DNA of 64,000 nt from Weeksellaceae bacterium (GTDB lineage: Bacteria > Bacteroidota > Bacteroidia > Flavobacteriales > Weeksellaceae), in assembly GCA_949788275.1 (NCBI GenBank), contig OX460916.1, positions 3,162,001 to 3,226,000 on the forward strand, written 5' to 3'. Of the stretch, positions 46,594-54,772 are shown piece after piece. A model generated the notes under the pieces. It ran no database searches. It was not told where the DNA came from and worked only from the letters and a program-made list of their open reading frames with translations. The translations under genes and the position numbers were made by a program. The number at the start of each line of letters is the position of its first letter. The first letter of the stretch is position 1.

Positions 46594-47226
46594 ATGCTTG
46601 TAATTGGTGCAAAAGGGTTTGCTAAAGAAGTATTGGAAGTTATACATTTAAATAATGATTTAGTTAATTTAGCTTTTTATGATGATGTAAATGAGGATAT
46701 AGGAGAATTGTTATATGACGTATATCCAATTCTTAATAACGTAGAAAAAGCAAAGAACTATTTTGATGAAGTTGATAAAAGATTTACAATAGGTATTGGA
46801 AATCCTGTCCTAAGAAAACAACTTTATGAAAAATTTTCCAAGCTTGGAGGTGAATTTACTTCAATAATTCATCCGAATATTGTCATGGGGCATTATGGGA
46901 ATAAATTAGGTACAGGTTGTAACCTAATGGCAAGTGTAATTTTAACCAATGATATTATTGTTGGAAAAGGAGTAATTATTAATCAATTAACTTCAATTGG
47001 TCATGACGTGATAATTGGAGAGTTTACAGAAATATGTCCTAATGTTTCATTGTCAGGAAATTGTGTTATAGGTGATTTTACTTTTATTGGAACAGGAGCT
47101 ATAATCTTACCAAAGATTACCATTGGAAATAATGTTATTGTAGGTGCAGGCGCTGTTGTTTCTAAAGATTTACCTGATAATTGTGTTGCAGTAGGAATCC
47201 CCGCTAAGATTATTAAACAAAATTAA
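46594..47226 (+). CDS. NeuD/PglD/VioB-like sugar acetyltransferase
   Basis: 210 residues. N-terminal nucleotide-sugar binding domain (MLVIGAKGFAKEVLEVI) and a left-handed beta-helix of hexapeptide repeats (IIVGKGVIINQLTSIGHDVIIGEFTEICPNV is spread over several turns, ~residues 125-200). His in SIGHDV is the likely catalytic base. It would N-acetylate the amino sugar made by the aminotransferase 3 bp upstream. O-acetylation is also possible. Confidence 0.88.
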   Translation: MLVIGAKGFAKEVLEVIHLNNDLVNLAFYDDVNEDIGELLYDVYPILNNVEKAKNYFDEVDKRFTIGIGNPVLRKQLYEKFSKLGGEFTSIIHPNIVMGHYGNKLGTGCNLMASVILTNDIIVGKGVIINQLTSIGHDVIIGEFTEICPNVSLSGNCVIGDFTFIGTGAIILPKITIGNNVIVGAGAVVSKDLPDNCVAVGIPAKIIKQN

Positions 47227-47232
47227 TATTAT

Positions 47233-48159
47233 ATGAGCTATCCATTAGTGAGTGTGGTAATGATTTCATATAATCATGCTGAATATTTAGAGAATGCTAT
47301 AAGAGGAGTTCTATCTCAAATTTATAATGGTCAAATAGAATTAATTATAGCGAATGATAATTCACCTGATCATTCAGATGAAGTCATTCTAAATTTAGTA
47401 AATCTTTCAACAAATAAAATTGTTATCAAATACACTAAGCACCAAAAAAATAAAGGGATGATGAAAAATTTTTCATGGGCGCTTAGCGAAGCTAAAGGAG
47501 AATATGTTGCTTTATGCGATGGTGATGATTATTGGATTGATCCATATAAAGTACAAAAACAAGTTGATTTTTTAGAAAAAAATTCAGATTATTTAATTCA
47601 TAGTGGCAATGCGCAAGTTTTAAAAAATGGTATATTAGGTGAGTTTGTACGAATGCAATTAGGACAAAATACGTGTTCTTTTAATGATTTTTTAACTAAA
47701 AATAACCTAGCGACTTGCACAGTTATGTATAGGAATAAACCAATTGATATCACAATCTTTAATGATATCATTTTTGGAGATTGGATGTTATATATCTATC
47801 TATTATCACAAGACAAGTCTAAAAAAGCTTGGATTGATAATGATGTTTTTTCAGTATATAGAGTTCATGATAAGGGAATTATGAGTAGTATATCACAGTT
47901 TCAATTAAATGAACAACATATTAATCAGACAAAAAGAATTTTAAAAAACTTTAATGTTAAATTTTCTTCAAAGGATTGTGAAATAATAAACCGATTTAGC
48001 ATTAATAGTTTTAAATATTTAATTTATCATCATCAATATTTAAAAAGTCTCACTGTATTCTTCAGAAACTTTTTACTGACTAAATCTCAGATGAATTATA
48101 GAAATTATCTAGGGGTATTACGTTACAAAAATTTAATAAAAAACACTTTTGGAGGATGA
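47233..48159 (+). CDS. Family 2 glycosyltransferase
   Basis: 308 residues. GT-A domain MSYPLVSVVMISYNHAEYLENAI, NDNSPDHSDE, and CDGDDYWIDPYKVQKQVDFL with the DxD-type metal site. The C-terminal third is basic and helical. It overlaps the next gene by 4 bp. The AT-rich composition matches the other transferases in this block. The linkage formed is unknown. Confidence 0.9.
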   Translation: MSYPLVSVVMISYNHAEYLENAIRGVLSQIYNGQIELIIANDNSPDHSDEVILNLVNLSTNKIVIKYTKHQKNKGMMKNFSWALSEAKGEYVALCDGDDYWIDPYKVQKQVDFLEKNSDYLIHSGNAQVLKNGILGEFVRMQLGQNTCSFNDFLTKNNLATCTVMYRNKPIDITIFNDIIFGDWMLYIYLLSQDKSKKAWIDNDVFSVYRVHDKGIMSSISQFQLNEQHINQTKRILKNFNVKFSSKDCEIINRFSINSFKYLIYHHQYLKSLTVFFRNFLLTKSQMNYRNYLGVLRYKNLIKNTFGG

Positions 48160-48983
48160 ATACATTAATTTCTATAATAGTTCCTTGTTATAATCAAGCT
48201 CAATATATGGATGAATGTTTGCAATCAGTCTATGATCAAACATTTATTAATTGGGAATGTATAATTGTTAATGATGGATCGCCCGATTATACAGAAATGG
48301 TTGCAAAAAAATGGGTAACTAAAGATTCTCGATTTAAATACTTGTTAAAAGAGAATGGAGGATTATCTTCCGCTAGAAATGCTGGTATTCGGATAGCTGA
48401 AGGTCAATGGATTTTACCATTAGATTGTGATGATCTCATTTCAAGTAATTATTTAGAATTAGCCTCAATGAGATTTAATATGGATAATATTAAAGTGATT
48501 TACGCAAAAGCTGAGAAATTTGGAATAGAGAATGGAACTTGGAAATTAGCAAAATTTTCATTAGAACAATTGGCTCAAGGTAATCTAATTTATTGTACTG
48601 CTTTTTTTAGAAAAAAGGATTGGATAGCTGTTGGAGGCTATGATGAAAAAATGATTTATGGGCTAGAAGATTGGGAGTTTTGGATATCTATTTTAAAAAA
48701 TGAAGGAGATGTCTACTTTATCGATTCCGTTTGTTTTTACTATAGAACAAAAGAAATATCAATGATTAACGAACTTTCTGAAGAAAGACTTCATTTGATG
48801 TATAATTATTTATCGAAAAAGCACACCGATTTTTTTATCCAATACTTAGGCAGCTTCAATTATTTAAACAAAGAGATTCGCAAGTTAAATTATCAAAGAA
48901 ATATGTATAAAAGAGCTTATGAAAGTAAGCGATATAAAATTGGAGATGTTATTGTTTCAATACTTAATAAATTTAAATTATGA
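48156..48983 (+). CDS. Family 2 glycosyltransferase
   Basis: 275 residues. MNTLISIIVPCYNQAQYMDEC, VNDGSPDYTE, GGLSSARNAGI and LPLDCDDLIS are the standard GT2 segments; GLEDWEFWISIL holds the ED acceptor-side motif. Starts and ends overlap both neighbours by 4 bp, so three transferases are translationally coupled. Confidence 0.92.
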   Translation: MNTLISIIVPCYNQAQYMDECLQSVYDQTFINWECIIVNDGSPDYTEMVAKKWVTKDSRFKYLLKENGGLSSARNAGIRIAEGQWILPLDCDDLISSNYLELASMRFNMDNIKVIYAKAEKFGIENGTWKLAKFSLEQLAQGNLIYCTAFFRKKDWIAVGGYDEKMIYGLEDWEFWISILKNEGDVYFIDSVCFYYRTKEISMINELSEERLHLMYNYLSKKHTDFFIQYLGSFNYLNKEIRKLNYQRNMYKRAYESKRYKIGDVIVSILNKFKL

Positions 48984-49900
48984 ATCTTTTTTCAATCATT
49001 GTCATTTATAATGGAATGCGAAATAATTGGATTGAAAAATGCTTCAACTCCTTGTTAACATCTACATATTCTACAAAAATTATTGCGGTCGATAATGCTT
49101 CTAACGACGGAAGTGTAGATTTTATTAAAAAGAATTATCCACACATTGAATTAATCGAATCATCTGAAAATTTAGGATTTGGTGGAGCTAATAACCTCGG
49201 GATTTCTTCTGCTCTAAAACAAGGAGCACAATACTTTTTTTTATTAAATCAAGATGCTTGGGTAGAACCATCTACCTTAAATCAATTAATTAATTTTAGT
49301 AAAGAACATCCTGCTTATGGTATAATAAGTCCTTTGCACTTAGATGGTAATGGGGAAGGGTTAGATCGTAGTTTTGCGCGATCTGTTAGTCCTTATTTCT
49401 GTGAAGATTTTTTATCTGATTTAGCTCTAAGTAAACCCCTAAAAGATATCTATCCTATAGATTTTATTTGTGCAGCTGCGTGGCTAGTGACAAAAAAGTG
49501 TATAGAAAAGGTTGGAGGATTTAGTCCAACGTTTTTCCATTATGGTGAAGATGATAATTTTTGTCATCGGATGAAATATAAAAAGATAGGGCTAGGTTTT
49601 CTGCCATCTGCTAAAATATTTCATGATCGAAAAGATCGAGCTAAAAATAAATTTGCTCAACGTGTGGAAACAGAAAAGCGACAGATGTTACTCAGTGCTT
49701 CTAATCCTAATAAGCCTATTGATATTCAAATATTAATTAAACAGTATAGAAATAAGGTTATAAAAAACAAATTACTTTTTGATAAAAAAGAATTGAAAAT
49801 TAATAAAGAAATTCTTTCATATTTAAAGAAAAACTCAGCCATTTTGACATCTAATTTAAAAAAATCAATGGCTTCAACTAACTATTTATTCTTAGATTAG
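48980..49900 (+). CDS. Family 2 glycosyltransferase, rhamnosyltransferase-like
   Basis: 306 residues. VDNASNDGSVDFI, SENLGFGGANNLGI, FLLNQDAWVEPSTL and FFHYGEDDNFCHRMK follow the pattern of the rhamnosyltransferase-type GT2 group. The C-terminal ~70 residues are Lys-rich. The protein lacks a membrane segment. The donor sugar is not predictable. Confidence 0.9.
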   Translation: MNLFSIIVIYNGMRNNWIEKCFNSLLTSTYSTKIIAVDNASNDGSVDFIKKNYPHIELIESSENLGFGGANNLGISSALKQGAQYFFLLNQDAWVEPSTLNQLINFSKEHPAYGIISPLHLDGNGEGLDRSFARSVSPYFCEDFLSDLALSKPLKDIYPIDFICAAAWLVTKKCIEKVGGFSPTFFHYGEDDNFCHRMKYKKIGLGFLPSAKIFHDRKDRAKNKFAQRVETEKRQMLLSASNPNKPIDIQILIKQYRNKVIKNKLLFDKKELKINKEILSYLKKNSAILTSNLKKSMASTNYLFLD

Positions 49901-49923
49901 TATTAACTAATTTTAAAAAACTG

Positions 49924-50820
49924 ATGAAACCTTTTATTACCATATTTACACCTACTTATAATAGAGCCTATATTTTACCCATATTATATCGTAGTTTACT
50001 AGATCAAACGAATAAAGAGTTCGAATGGCTTATTGTTGATGATGGTTCTACCGATGATACAAAGAATTTAATTGATCAATATATACAAGAAAATAAAATC
50101 CCAATACGTTATTTTTCACAAGAAAATCAAGGTAAGCACGTTGCAATTAATAAAGGTGCTCTTAATGCCAAAGGGTTGTTATTTATGACAGTAGATAGTG
50201 ATGATTTATTAGTTGATAATGCTATCGAAATACTAGCTAATAAATATGAACTAATCAAAGATAGTGAAGATGTAGCAGCAATTGTTGCGGTAACTAGACA
50301 TATCAATGATACTTCACTCATGATGACTAATCAGCGTATTCCTCAGCAAGATTGGGTATTGTCTCCGTATGAACTTAAATATAAACATAAGGTTGTGGGA
50401 GAATTCTCAATGGCTTTTAAAACAGCAATTCTTAAAAACTATCCCTTTCCTGCTTTCATAGATGAACGATATATGAAGCTAACCGTTGTATATAATCGTA
50501 TTGCTAAAAAATATAAAAATATTTATATCCAAGAACCTATTTATTTAGCAGAGTATTTATCTGATGGATTGACGGCTAAATATTGGTCTTTAATGAAATC
50601 GAATCCTAAAGGCGCAAAGTTATCTTTTAAAGAGTTAGTAAATTATCCCATTCCTTTGATTGATAAATTAAAGGCAATCAATATGTATTGGAATTTTCAA
50701 AATAAAGAAAAAAATTTATCTTTTAAAGACAAAAGTCAAGATATCCCTTATTTTTTAATACTTATCGTCTTACTCTTGAGGAAAACAAAAATATTCCATT
50801 TCATAATTAATAAACCCTGA
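49924..50820 (+). CDS. Family 2 glycosyltransferase
   Basis: 298 residues. MKPFITIFTPTYNRAYILP, LIVDDGSTDDT, GKHVAINKGA and FMTVDSDDLL are clear GT2 motifs. This variety (FTPTYNRA... QGKHVA) is frequent in capsule and O-antigen clusters. A 23-bp gap separates it from the preceding coupled trio. Confidence 0.92.
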   Translation: MKPFITIFTPTYNRAYILPILYRSLLDQTNKEFEWLIVDDGSTDDTKNLIDQYIQENKIPIRYFSQENQGKHVAINKGALNAKGLLFMTVDSDDLLVDNAIEILANKYELIKDSEDVAAIVAVTRHINDTSLMMTNQRIPQQDWVLSPYELKYKHKVVGEFSMAFKTAILKNYPFPAFIDERYMKLTVVYNRIAKKYKNIYIQEPIYLAEYLSDGLTAKYWSLMKSNPKGAKLSFKELVNYPIPLIDKLKAINMYWNFQNKEKNLSFKDKSQDIPYFLILIVLLLRKTKIFHFIINKP

Positions 50821-50845
50821 TAAAACATTGTAATTTCACATATCC

Positions 50846-51637
50846 ATGATCCCTAAAAAAATACATTATTGTTGGTTTGGTGGTAAACCTAAACCTGAAT
50901 CATTCATCATTTGTTTAGATAGTTGGAAAAAAAATCTTCCAGACTACGAAATTATCGAATGGAATGAATCGAATTTTGATCTCGAGATTTGTACCTATGT
51001 TAAATTAGCAGTTGAAAATAAAAAATGGGCATTTGTCTCAGATTATGCCCGTGCACTTGCTTTATATGAGCAAGGCGGCATTTACATGGATATTGATGTT
51101 GAAGTGAAGTTTAACCTTGACGAGTTCCTTGTTCACCGCGCATTTTCAGGTTTTGAAATCAAAGGATCTCCTTTTACAGCACTTTGGGGGACAGAAAAAG
51201 GACACCCTTGGCCAAAAAAAGTAATTGATTTTTATCATACAAAAACCAATTTCGATTTAACAACAAATACCGTCTTTGTTTCCGATTTACTAATTAAGGA
51301 ATACGGTGTAGATCCTCAAAAAGATCAATATCAAGAAGTAGCGGATGGTATTATTATCTATCCATCTACCTATTTTTGTTTAGATCTTCCTAAGAACTAC
51401 GCCACTCATCATTTTGTAGGTACCTGGCATGAACGTGATACGCCTAATCCATTCAAGGACTATGTCCATGCATATCATCATTTAGAACAAGTTGTTTTAC
51501 TACCAAATGGAAAAAAACAAATTCATAATGTAATCTACAATCAAAAAATGATTAAAGCAGATGATGTGTTAAATCAAATTCCTTTCCGAATGATTGTCCA
51601 TTATGTTTTGCGTAGCTTATTTAAAAATAGAAAGTAA
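50846..51637 (+). CDS. GT32-like glycosyltransferase (DXD sugar-binding type)
   Basis: 263 residues. MIPKKIHYCWFGGKPKPESF, then the region WAFVSDYARALALYEQGG and YMDIDVEV with the DxD motif (~residues 86-92), as in the Gly_transf_sug/capsular transferase family. The first ATG region is preceded by a short AT-rich leader. It probably transfers mannose or galactose, but this cannot be settled. Confidence 0.9.
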   Translation: MIPKKIHYCWFGGKPKPESFIICLDSWKKNLPDYEIIEWNESNFDLEICTYVKLAVENKKWAFVSDYARALALYEQGGIYMDIDVEVKFNLDEFLVHRAFSGFEIKGSPFTALWGTEKGHPWPKKVIDFYHTKTNFDLTTNTVFVSDLLIKEYGVDPQKDQYQEVADGIIIYPSTYFCLDLPKNYATHHFVGTWHERDTPNPFKDYVHAYHHLEQVVLLPNGKKQIHNVIYNQKMIKADDVLNQIPFRMIVHYVLRSLFKNRK

Positions 51638-51667
51638 TTAGCGTCATTCATTTATCCAACCCTGGTT

Positions 51668-52339
51668 ATGATTATAGGTAAAGGGCTTATTGCCTCTGCA
51701 TTTAATAATGTTGATAGAGAAAATGTTATTTTTTTCGCTTCCGGTGTTTCCAATTCATTAGAGGCAGATCCTTCTCAATTTAAGAGAGAAGAAAATTTAG
51801 TTTTAGAAACTATTCATAAATACCCCAGCAAATACTTTATTTACTTTAGCACTTGTAGTATTTATGATTCTTCTAAATATAATAGTCCTTATGTACTCCA
51901 TAAACTACATATGGAAGAAATTATAAAAACACTATGTAAAACTTTTTTAATACTTCGAATTAGTAATGCGGTTGGAAGAGGTGGTAATCCAAACCTATTA
52001 ATGAATTATCTTTCGAGTACTATTCGAAAAAATCAACCCATTACGGTTTATAAAAATGCTGCAAGAAATTTAATCGGTATTGACGATGTAAGAAGAATAA
52101 CAATTCAATTAATCGATAATGAGGTGATTAAGAATAAAATTATTAATATTGCATATACACAGAACTTTTCAATATTAGAAATTATAGAAGAATTCGAGGT
52201 TTTTTATGGAATTGTTGTTCCAAAAAATATACGAGAGCAAGGTCAGAGTTATTCAATTGATATAACTGAAATAGAATCCTATTTTGCGTTGAATTCTACG
52301 ACGGAATACCTCAAACAATTGATTCATTTATACTATTGA
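51668..52339 (+). CDS. Short NAD-dependent epimerase/dehydratase-like protein
   Basis: 223 residues, shorter than the 300 or more typical of extended SDRs. A glycine-rich start MIIGKGLIASAF, STCSIYDSS, and a catalytic-type YVLHKLHMEE (Tyr-xxx-Lys) are visible, with NLIGIDDVRR near the C-terminal substrate domain. The Rossmann fold is compact, with the region after the first strand apparently shortened. It may be a nucleotide-sugar reductase or epimerase for this polysaccharide. No frameshift is apparent. Confidence 0.75.
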   Translation: MIIGKGLIASAFNNVDRENVIFFASGVSNSLEADPSQFKREENLVLETIHKYPSKYFIYFSTCSIYDSSKYNSPYVLHKLHMEEIIKTLCKTFLILRISNAVGRGGNPNLLMNYLSSTIRKNQPITVYKNAARNLIGIDDVRRITIQLIDNEVIKNKIINIAYTQNFSILEIIEEFEVFYGIVVPKNIREQGQSYSIDITEIESYFALNSTTEYLKQLIHLYY

Positions 52340-52380
52340 AAAATGATGTGAATTTTTAACCATACATTATACCTCTATTT

Positions 52381-53490
52381 ATGCCTAAATTACTAGAACG
52401 CGTAACCTCTTCAGGAAAATTTCTTCCATTCATAGATGGTTTACGCTTTGTATCAATTCTAGGAGTTGTACTCTTTCATTTTTTTAATTATTATCACGCA
52501 CGCGTTTATAGTTTCACCTTAGAACAAGAAGAAATTATCAAAAAATTTACTACCACAGGTTTTTTCGGTGTAATGCTTTTTTTCGGAATATCAGGTTTTA
52601 TTCTAGGGATGCCCTTCCTTAAATACTACGTATATGATGGTAAAAAAGTGAAAATAAGAGATTATTTGCTTCGTCGGGTTACGCGTCTTGAACCTCCCTA
52701 TATCATTGTACTAACCTTGCTATTTATGCTTAGTTTAGTTGCTGGAACAAAAGGAGGTTTTACAGAATTATTACCCCATTACATAGCTTCACTTTTCTAT
52801 AGTCATAATGCAATTTATGATGGATTTCCTGTATTAAGCGATGTGTTGTGGAGCTTAGAAGTCGAAATTCAATTTTACCTTTTAGCTCCCCTTTTAGCCC
52901 TAGTCTTTCGGTTCAATAAAGTTACACGACGTATCATATTACTTCTGCTTATCCTATTTTACACGCATTACATCCGTTCTTATATCGACCCTTTTGCTTT
53001 TAAATCTATTTTTAAATACGTTGAATATTTCTTAGCAGGCTTCTTAGCAGTCGATTTATATTTAGACTACAAAGATCACTTAAAACCTCATTTTATATTT
53101 GATATAATCTGTGTTTATTTATTGTTGAGTGCATGGATTAAAATAGATGATTATATTCCCCTATCATTTAAAGTATTTGGAATTATTGCGGCAACTCCAT
53201 TTTCAATACTTTGGAAAAAGATTCTTTCCTTAAAATGGATAACAATAATAGGAGGTATGTGTTATACCATTTACATGCTACATCAGCGTATACTTTATCT
53301 AGTCTTAGGTAATTTTTCACCCAATAAATTAATCGTTGATCAATTGTGGTTAGATGCGCTTATTCGTTTCTTAATCTATCTTTTCTCGTTGATTCTAATC
53401 TGTTCCATTTTCTTTATATTTATAGAACGTCCAACGATGAAGCGTAAGTGGTGGAAATATAAAAGTCTCAAGAAACTATTTTTCGAATAG
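52381..53490 (+). CDS. Acyltransferase family 3 membrane protein (OafA-like)
   Basis: 369 residues. Multi-pass protein: FIDGLRFVSILGVVLFHFFNYYH with the catalytic-type His near residue 30, RDYLLRRVTRLEPPYII, DVLWSLEVEIQFYLLAPLL, and some ten membrane segments. These enzymes add acetyl or other acyl groups to surface glycans at the inner membrane. It is the last gene of the plus-strand block; repeat copy E begins on the final base of its stop codon. Confidence 0.9.
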   Translation: MPKLLERVTSSGKFLPFIDGLRFVSILGVVLFHFFNYYHARVYSFTLEQEEIIKKFTTTGFFGVMLFFGISGFILGMPFLKYYVYDGKKVKIRDYLLRRVTRLEPPYIIVLTLLFMLSLVAGTKGGFTELLPHYIASLFYSHNAIYDGFPVLSDVLWSLEVEIQFYLLAPLLALVFRFNKVTRRIILLLLILFYTHYIRSYIDPFAFKSIFKYVEYFLAGFLAVDLYLDYKDHLKPHFIFDIICVYLLLSAWIKIDDYIPLSFKVFGIIAATPFSILWKKILSLKWITIIGGMCYTIYMLHQRILYLVLGNFSPNKLIVDQLWLDALIRFLIYLFSLILICSIFFIFIERPTMKRKWWKYKSLKKLFFE

Positions 53491-53598
53491 GGCGGCCACT
53501 ATGTGCCGGGCTATTCGTTCCCTATCTTTGCCAATTAGCTTACGGAAAAGCTCAACTTTTTATGAAAGGCAAAGGATTTCCACTTCTATCCCTGCCGA
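53490..53598 (+). repeat. Dispersed structured repeat, copy E
   Basis: Starts GGGCGGC on the last base of the acyltransferase stop. Small hairpin CAC(TAT)GTG, core GGGCTATTCGTTCCCTATC, long hairpin stem CTTTGCC/GGCAAAG with an inner AGCTT/AAGCT, hairpin GGAT/ATCC, closing CTGCCG. It separates the plus-strand block from two minus-strand genes. Confidence 0.8.
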
Positions 53599-53658
53599 AG
53601 TTTCCGATGTATTCAGATTGCTATCACACATTATATCTTTTAGAAATAAGTAAATCAT

Positions 53659-53689
53659 AAAAAAAGCTTAACCTATAGGTTAAGCTTTT
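53659..53689 (-). terminator. Terminator of the epimerase-GT2 minus-strand pair
   Basis: 12-bp perfect stem AAAAGCTTAACC/GGTTAAGCTTTT (53662-53673 with 53678-53689), TATA loop, seven T on the minus strand. It abuts the GT2 stop codon and could also work weakly on the plus strand. Confidence 0.92.
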
Positions 53690-54691
53690 CTATGATCCAT
53701 ATCTCTTTTTAAAAACTTTGAAACCAATCGAAGTTGGTAAATTTTGATAAAAATTTCTCTTTTTTTCCTGCCTCGTAAAGAAATTAGTACAGTAATCTAT
53801 AACCGATAAACTAGGGGCTTTTTTCAAACGGCTATAATTTTTTTTCCAGTAATCGATATCGTCTCTCATACTTTTCCATTGCATTTGCATCGTAAGATCT
53901 TTAAAGTTAATTAACTTACGTTTAATTAAACGCTTTCTTTTTAAAGTACGAGCTTCTTTATATGATTTACCGAACCATTCAACAATCGTTTGATGATTCT
54001 CAAAATTTACTTTCTTCTTATTAAAAATTGTAGACTCTCCATGTAAATAGTAGATGTAAGTTACGTCTTTTATGAAACTGATAGACACTAATTTTAAGGC
54101 ACAATGAAAAGCAAATAATTCATCTTGAGAGTATAAATCCCTTACGAAACGAATCGAATTTTTATTTAAAAAACTTCGTCGATATAATTTATTTGGACCA
54201 ATTACAGGCCAATCACCATTCACAAACCGTTCAAAAATAATATGATTTTCGGTTACATAATTATTGATACTTTTATTTCGAAATAACTGCTTTTTTTCAT
54301 TGGATTCTGCAACTAGGCAAATAGTCTCACCAACAGTTATCTCACAGCTATATTTCTCAGAGTTTTCCACTAATTTTTCTATGCAATCAGGTGTAATATA
54401 ATCATCGCTATCAAGCATGTAAATATACTTTCCCATCGATTCATCTATACCTCTATTACGAACAATCGATAATCCCTGATTTTTATCATGATGAATTAAA
54501 CGCATATTTAATTCAGGGTTTTTTGAAAGATAATCTTCAATGATAGCGACACTATTATCAGGTGTACAATCATTAATTAAGAGTGTTTCTATAGCGGGGT
54601 AAGTCTGTTTCTTTACAGATTCCAAACAACGTAGAATATATGCTTCACAGTTGTATACAGGGATATTTATACTGACCAAAGGCGTCTCCAT
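53690..54691 (-). CDS. Family 2 glycosyltransferase
   Basis: 333 residues. VSINIPVYNCEAYILRCLES, INDCTPDNSVAII, NQGLSIVRNRGIDES and YMLDSDDYITPDCIEKL are GT2 motifs. The C-terminal region is very basic (TLKRKRLIKRKLI). It lies opposite to most of the locus, downstream of the epimerase gene. Confidence 0.92.
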   Translation of the reverse strand: METPLVSINIPVYNCEAYILRCLESVKKQTYPAIETLLINDCTPDNSVAIIEDYLSKNPELNMRLIHHDKNQGLSIVRNRGIDESMGKYIYMLDSDDYITPDCIEKLVENSEKYSCEITVGETICLVAESNEKKQLFRNKSINNYVTENHIIFERFVNGDWPVIGPNKLYRRSFLNKNSIRFVRDLYSQDELFAFHCALKLVSISFIKDVTYIYYLHGESTIFNKKKVNFENHQTIVEWFGKSYKEARTLKRKRLIKRKLINFKDLTMQMQWKSMRDDIDYWKKNYSRLKKAPSLSVIDYCTNFFTRQEKKRNFYQNLPTSIGFKVFKKRYGS

Positions 54692-54772
54692 TTTCTATAT
54701 TTTTTAATAAAATACGAATTATTCATAAAATAATTCATAAAAATTGGGTAAAATTATTGAAAGATTAGTAGT

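Noticed and set aside
51668-52339. Pseudogene of a nucleotide-sugar epimerase
   Set aside because: It is short, but the frame is intact, the glycine-rich start and YxxxK motif are present, and no continuation is seen in other frames nearby.
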